DNA of 8,757 bases from an uncultured Oscillospiraceae bacterium (GTDB lineage: Bacteria; Bacillota; Clostridia; Oscillospirales; Acutalibacteraceae): assembly GCA_900552225.1 (NCBI GenBank), contig URYX01000068.1:1-8757 (forward strand), given 5' to 3'. Below are positions 6,176-8,757 of the stretch, piece by piece. A program made the position numbers and the translations under genes. Under the pieces are notes generated by a model. The model did not search any database and had not been told where the DNA came from. It worked only from the letters and a program-made list of their open reading frames with translations. Numbering within the stretch: the first letter of the stretch is position 1; every line of letters starts with the position of its first letter.

Positions 6176-8149
6176 ATGAAACAGGCATTCAGGAAAAGCT
6201 CCAAGGCGGTATTGGTCGGCGGACTGATGCTGGCTTTGCTGCTGATGACAATTCCCCTGTGGGTGATGTCCGCAGATACCGACAATACCAAGGTGATTGC
6301 GGATTTTGAGGGCGATACCACAGTGAAGGTCACTTACCCGGAGAATGCGGCCGACAAGGCGCAGATTTCCGGGGATACGGCCTACGACGGCAGCAAGAGC
6401 CTGAAGATTGAGCTCGGACTTGAAAACCAGTGGACGACGGATACCTATCAGATCGGCGGAGACACCCTGTTTGCGGAGGGGATGACCCAAAAATACCTCT
6501 CCTTCTGGATGGATTCGCGTCTCGAGAAGGCGACGCATATCGCGTTTCAGCTGATGGACACCGACTGGAAGGGCGATGTGATCTACCTCGTGGAGATTCA
6601 GCCGGGTGTGCATCTGTACAATGTGGACATTTCCGATTACGGGTTTAAGGGAACCCGCGGCATCATGCTGCTCAACTGGGGCGATTACAGCAACAAATCC
6701 TCGCTGTTCAGCCCGACGACGGGCTGGGAGTTTGAGCGTACAGACAATAATCTCGGTGTCGGCTACATCGATTCGATTGTGCTGACGGATACGCCGCGTA
6801 CCCTGCCGGAGACTCCGACCACGACGACCACTACGACTACCACCACTACGACGACTACGACGGGCTCGACCACGACCACCGCCGAGGCCCCGGCCACAAC
6901 CACCACGACCTCGCCGCAGCCGAGCGGGCCGAAGGACTGCTGGATGACAGACTTTGAAGGCGACGACTTCACGGTGATGGTCAAATGGCCGACGGTTGCG
7001 GGCTCGGCCGACAAGGCGCAGATTTCGGGGGATGCGGCCTACGACGGCAGCAAGAGCCTGCGGCTGGATATCGGACTTGTCAATGAGTGGACCGTCGAAA
7101 CCTATCAGATTGACAAGAGAGTCCCCTTTGCGGAGGGCATGGAGAAGAAATATCTCTCCTTCTGGGTGGATTCCCGCCTTCAGAAGTCCACGCATATTGC
7201 GATTCAGCTGATGGATATCGAATATGGCGGTGACCTCTTCTATCTTGTGGAGATTCAGCCGGGGGCACACCTCTACAACCTCGATATTTCCGATTGCCCC
7301 TACAAGGGAATCCGCGGTATCATTATTAATAACTGGGGCGATTACAGCAAAATTGCCTCGTCGTTCAGCCCGACGACGGGCTGGGAGTTTGAGCGTGCGG
7401 ACAACAATACCGGTGTCGGCTACTTCGATTCGATTCTGGTGACCGATACGCCGCGCACCCTGCCGGATGAACCCGCCACGACGACCACGACCGGCTCGGG
7501 AGAAACCACCACGACAACGGCTCCGATCGGCGGCAAGGTTCACGTGTTCTCCGATTTTGACACGACCAGTATTTTGCCGAAGACCAGCCAGTATATGGTG
7601 CAGGGCAAGGATTTCGACATCGTCGGCAGCCCGAGCTATGAGGGCAACAGCCTCAAGATGGTGTATGAGCTCTACGATGCCTCGAGCCGCAAGCAGTTTG
7701 TGCTGGAGGGCTCCTCGTTCTATCAGATTGCGGAGAGCGACCGCTACCTCTCCTTCTGGATGCATTCCGAGCAGGATTACACCCTGCGTGTCTGCCTGCT
7801 CGACCCCGATTGGGCCGAGGATTGGTACACGACGGTGCAGATTCAAAAGGGAACACATTTCTACAATGTGGACTTCCGCAAGCTCGGCTATGACAAGAGC
7901 AGCACGCGCGGCGTGATGTTCATGCTGGATGCGGAGGATTATCTGGACGAAAACGAGGACCTGGTCGGTAATCTGAACGGGATCAGCTATGCGGATTCGG
8001 TCGTGTTCTGCTCCGAGGAGCGTGCCCTGGCGGACAATGATGAGCCGGTGGTACCGGCCGGCGCGGCCGGTGTTGCCATTCCGCTGGTCATTGTGGCGGC
8101 GGCGGGTGCGTCCGTGCTGGTGCTCGGAAGGAAGAATCGGCGCGGCTGA
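6176..8149 (+). CDS. Membrane-anchored surface protein with three carbohydrate-binding-like repeats
   Basis: The 657-residue protein starts with a signal peptide (basic MKQAFRKSSK, hydrophobic 11-30, likely cleavage after Ser32 or Ala33). Three similar domains follow at about 40-211, 256-430 and 455-618. Thr-rich linkers at 212-255 (with 15 Thr in a row) and 431-453 join them. Each domain opens with a D-F-(E/D) motif near its start, has a (K/R)YLSFW strand, a (V/I)(E/Q)IQ(P/K)G.H.YN(V/L)D strand pair, and closes with Y.DS(I/V). This pattern resembles jelly-roll sugar-binding modules of the galactose-binding-like/CBM type, but no numbered CBM family can be assigned by eye. The end is a hydrophobic segment (about 628-650) and basic tail RKNRRG with no LPXTG, so it is anchored by a transmembrane helix and faces outward. 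No catalytic domain, cohesin or dockerin is seen. AGGAAGGGAG (6158-6167) precedes ATG 6176. It is transcribed alone and closed by the terminator at 8191. A glycan-binding role is inferred; an adhesin or wall protein is the alternative. Confidence 0.88.
   Translation: MKQAFRKSSKAVLVGGLMLALLLMTIPLWVMSADTDNTKVIADFEGDTTVKVTYPENAADKAQISGDTAYDGSKSLKIELGLENQWTTDTYQIGGDTLFAEGMTQKYLSFWMDSRLEKATHIAFQLMDTDWKGDVIYLVEIQPGVHLYNVDISDYGFKGTRGIMLLNWGDYSNKSSLFSPTTGWEFERTDNNLGVGYIDSIVLTDTPRTLPETPTTTTTTTTTTTTTTTGSTTTTAEAPATTTTTSPQPSGPKDCWMTDFEGDDFTVMVKWPTVAGSADKAQISGDAAYDGSKSLRLDIGLVNEWTVETYQIDKRVPFAEGMEKKYLSFWVDSRLQKSTHIAIQLMDIEYGGDLFYLVEIQPGAHLYNLDISDCPYKGIRGIIINNWGDYSKIASSFSPTTGWEFERADNNTGVGYFDSILVTDTPRTLPDEPATTTTTGSGETTTTTAPIGGKVHVFSDFDTTSILPKTSQYMVQGKDFDIVGSPSYEGNSLKMVYELYDASSRKQFVLEGSSFYQIAESDRYLSFWMHSEQDYTLRVCLLDPDWAEDWYTTVQIQKGTHFYNVDFRKLGYDKSSTRGVMFMLDAEDYLDENEDLVGNLNGISYADSVVFCSEERALADNDEPVVPAGAAGVAIPLVIVAAAGASVLVLGRKNRRG
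6293..6808 (+). repeat. Repeat domain 1 of the surface protein
   Basis: Residues 40-211. The closest partner is repeat 2, at a constant offset of 657 bases (219 codons) from the ADKAQISGD motif to the RTLP end. The only indel is three residues between the DFEGD and ADKAQ motifs. Aromatic residues that could contact sugar include Trp111, Trp131, Trp168 and Trp184. Confidence 0.85.
6818..6862 (+). repeat. 15-codon threonine run in linker 1
   Basis: Fifteen consecutive Thr codons use ACC (4), ACG (7) and ACT (4) in mixed order and never ACA. Such Thr-rich tethers separate binding modules in extracellular proteins of ruminococci and relatives and are often O-glycosylated in such proteins. Linker 1 continues to 6940 with further Thr blocks and Pro. 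Linker 2 (7466-7534) is shorter. Confidence 0.9.
6941..7465 (+). repeat. Repeat domain 2 of the surface protein
   Basis: Residues 256-430. DNA at 7007-7060 matches 6350-6403 at 52 of 54 bases, and 7363-7396 matches 6706-6739 exactly over 34 bases, including codon third positions. FSPTTGWEFER and GD.YS are shared with repeat 1. The duplication is therefore recent or is kept uniform by recombination. Confidence 0.85.
7538..8029 (+). repeat. Diverged repeat domain 3 of the surface protein
   Basis: Residues 455-618. It aligns to repeats 1 and 2 through YLSFWM, the IQKG-THFYNVD strand pair, TRGVMFML and YADSVVF, but lacks the FSPTTGWEFER segment and has an acidic loop (DAEDYLDENEDL) in its place. 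It is clearly older than the repeat 1/2 split and may bind something different or act as a membrane-proximal spacer. Confidence 0.75.
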
Positions 8150-8190
8150 GAGAAGCCTCCCGCTGTGACCGTGTGACAACAGAAAGAGGC

Positions 8191-8238
8191 CGGGGAACCG
8201 GCGGGCTCCGCCGGAGCCTGTCGGTTCCCCGTTTTTTT
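8191..8238 (+). terminator. Strong Rho-independent terminator of the surface-protein gene
   Basis: A 19-bp stem (8191-8209 with 8213-8231, including two G-T pairs) with a three-base loop is followed directly by seven T's (8232-8238). It starts 41 bases past the stop codon and should separate this gene fully from the next one. Confidence 0.95.
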
Positions 8239-8334
8239 GCTTCCGATATTCACAGAGCTTTTCCGAAAAACAAGGAAGTTTTTACCATAAACATATAAAA
8301 TAGCATGAAATGGTATAGATACAGAAAGATAAGA

Positions 8335-8365
8335 TAAATACGGCGGCAGGAAAGTATGCTATACT
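8335..8365 (+). promoter_or_regulatory. Promoter of the last, partial gene
   Basis: The extended -10 is TGC TATACT (8357-8365). The 15 bases 8351-8365 are identical to the same part of the lipoprotein promoter (1474-1488). There is no good -35; in its place is TAAATAC (8335-8341), which occurs at exactly the same distance from the -10 in the surface-protein promoter. The predicted start is near 8372. Confidence 0.65.
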
Positions 8366-8432
8366 TTAGACAAAACCATCAGGGTACCGGCATTCCTGAA
8401 ACGGAATAGATTTCCGCTCGGCTTGTCTAAAG
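8364..8432. repeat. 10-bp perfect inverted repeat across the transcript start
   Basis: CTTTAGACAA (8364-8373) and TTGTCTAAAG (8423-8432) are perfect complements separated by 49 bases. The left arm covers the last bases of the -10 box and the predicted start site. It could be a pair of operator half-sites, or an RNA stem in transcripts begun farther upstream. Confidence 0.55.
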
Positions 8433-8553
8433 CAGAGGAGTGTACGGTTCGAAAAGCGCGGTACCGTATCCGGCTCGGCCAGCGGCCCGCAAGGGGCCGG
8501 GAGAACCGGGGGAGAGCAGCGGCCGCAGCCGGAAAACGAGGAGACACAGCAGC

Positions 8554-8757
8554 ATGACAACAAAGCGCAGAGAAATTTCAGACAAAAAACCGTTATTTAA
8601 TTTTAAGCTGCACAACAACAGCTACGAGGTGATTCCCGCAGAGCTGCGGCCGTATGCCTCTCTGGCGGTGGATGCGGCCCACAAGGGGTACCGGGAGAAG
8701 CTGGAGGAGTGCCGGGCGGCCGGGATCGAGGTCGTGCTCCAGACGGAATATTGGAAC
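8554..8757 (+). CDS. Unrecognised protein, 5' part only (cut by window end)
   Basis: Only the first 68 residues are present. GAGGAGA (8538-8544), 9 bases before ATG 8554, supports the start, and the frame stays open to the window end. The N-terminus is hydrophilic (MTTKRREISDKKP) with no signal peptide, so a cytoplasmic protein is likely. The stretch EVIPAELRPYASLAVDAAH followed by an alpha-helical segment and GIEVVLQTEYWN reads like the first strand, helix and second strand of a TIM barrel. It faintly recalls the start of GH98-type or related glycoside hydrolase domains. That resemblance is too weak to name the gene. It has its own promoter and a long leader. Confidence 0.7.
   Translation, partial: MTTKRREISDKKPLFNFKLHNNSYEVIPAELRPYASLAVDAAHKGYREKLEECRAAGIEVVLQTEYWN

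Larger units (their letters stand above)
8239..8553 (+). other. AT-rich promoter region and long leader of the last gene
   Basis: Together with the terminator before it, this forms a 404-base gap without a gene. Bases 8255-8340 are AT-rich. They include a second weak promoter-like site (TGG TATAGA, 8311-8319) and a 6-bp inverted repeat (TACCAT 8283-8288, ATGGTA 8310-8315). The main promoter ends at 8365. The leader (about 8372-8553, roughly 180 bases) turns GC-rich and has a hairpin, CGGCCC (8483-8488) with GGGCCG (8494-8499). It matches no riboswitch class that I recognise. Confidence 0.6.

Noticed and set aside
6141..6179. A possible 12-residue leader peptide (GTG 6141, stop overlapping ATG 6176)
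   Set aside because: The only Shine-Dalgarno-like sequence before it is two bases away, too close to work, and the peptide shows no attenuator-like codon run.
6176..8149. A sortase-anchored or cellulosomal (dockerin/cohesin) assignment for the surface protein
   Set aside because: There is no LPXTG-like motif before the C-terminal helix, and no dockerin calcium-loop pair or cohesin-like domain.
5996..8179. A 727-codon minus-strand frame opposite the surface protein
   Set aside because: Its internal repeats are only the mirror of the three repeats and Thr linkers on the plus strand, and its Arg/Gly-rich part is a GC-rich shadow.

Overview
The window looks like a chromosomal segment from a GC-rich, low-oxygen Gram-positive, most likely a gut Clostridia member of the Oscillospirales/Ruminococcus type. 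The basis is a 400-residue clostridial-style EF-Tu, strong AGGAGG-type ribosome binding sites, a DUF3048 (YerB-like) lipoprotein, sigma-A promoters with extended -10 elements, Rho-independent terminators, and a surface protein with very long Thr-only linkers. No CRISPR array, tRNA, rRNA, insertion sequence or phage gene is visible.

Layout: (1) 43-1245, tuf (EF-Tu), plus strand, closed by a GCAA-tetraloop terminator. (2) 1246-1590, a gene-free spacer ending in a near-consensus promoter for (3) 1591-2655, a DUF3048 lipoprotein, plus strand. (4) 2708-2753, a hairpin between two convergent genes that probably stops both. (5) 2793-4832, minus strand, a cytoplasmic glycoside hydrolase family 31 enzyme. 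(6) 4833-5014, a 182-base divergent control region with a promoter for each side and a dyad. (7) 5015-5968, plus strand, an AraC-family regulator. (8) 6176-8149, plus strand, a secreted, membrane-anchored protein with three copies of a sugar-binding-like beta-sandwich joined by Thr-rich linkers. (9) 8191-8238, its strong terminator. (10) 8239-8553, an AT-rich promoter region and a long leader carrying a perfect 10-base inverted repeat. (11) 8554 to the window end, the first 68 residues of an unrecognised protein.

How it may work together (inference): tuf and the DUF3048 gene are housekeeping. The GH31 enzyme and the divergent AraC regulator form a classic sugar-responsive pair in which imported alpha-linked oligosaccharides are cut inside the cell. 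The three-domain surface protein next door could hold a glycan at the cell surface, but no transporter is in view, so the link to the GH31 gene rests only on proximity. The most unusual item is this three-repeat surface protein, whose first two repeats stay nearly identical in DNA. Next come the shared promoter-region motifs in front of it and of the last gene.
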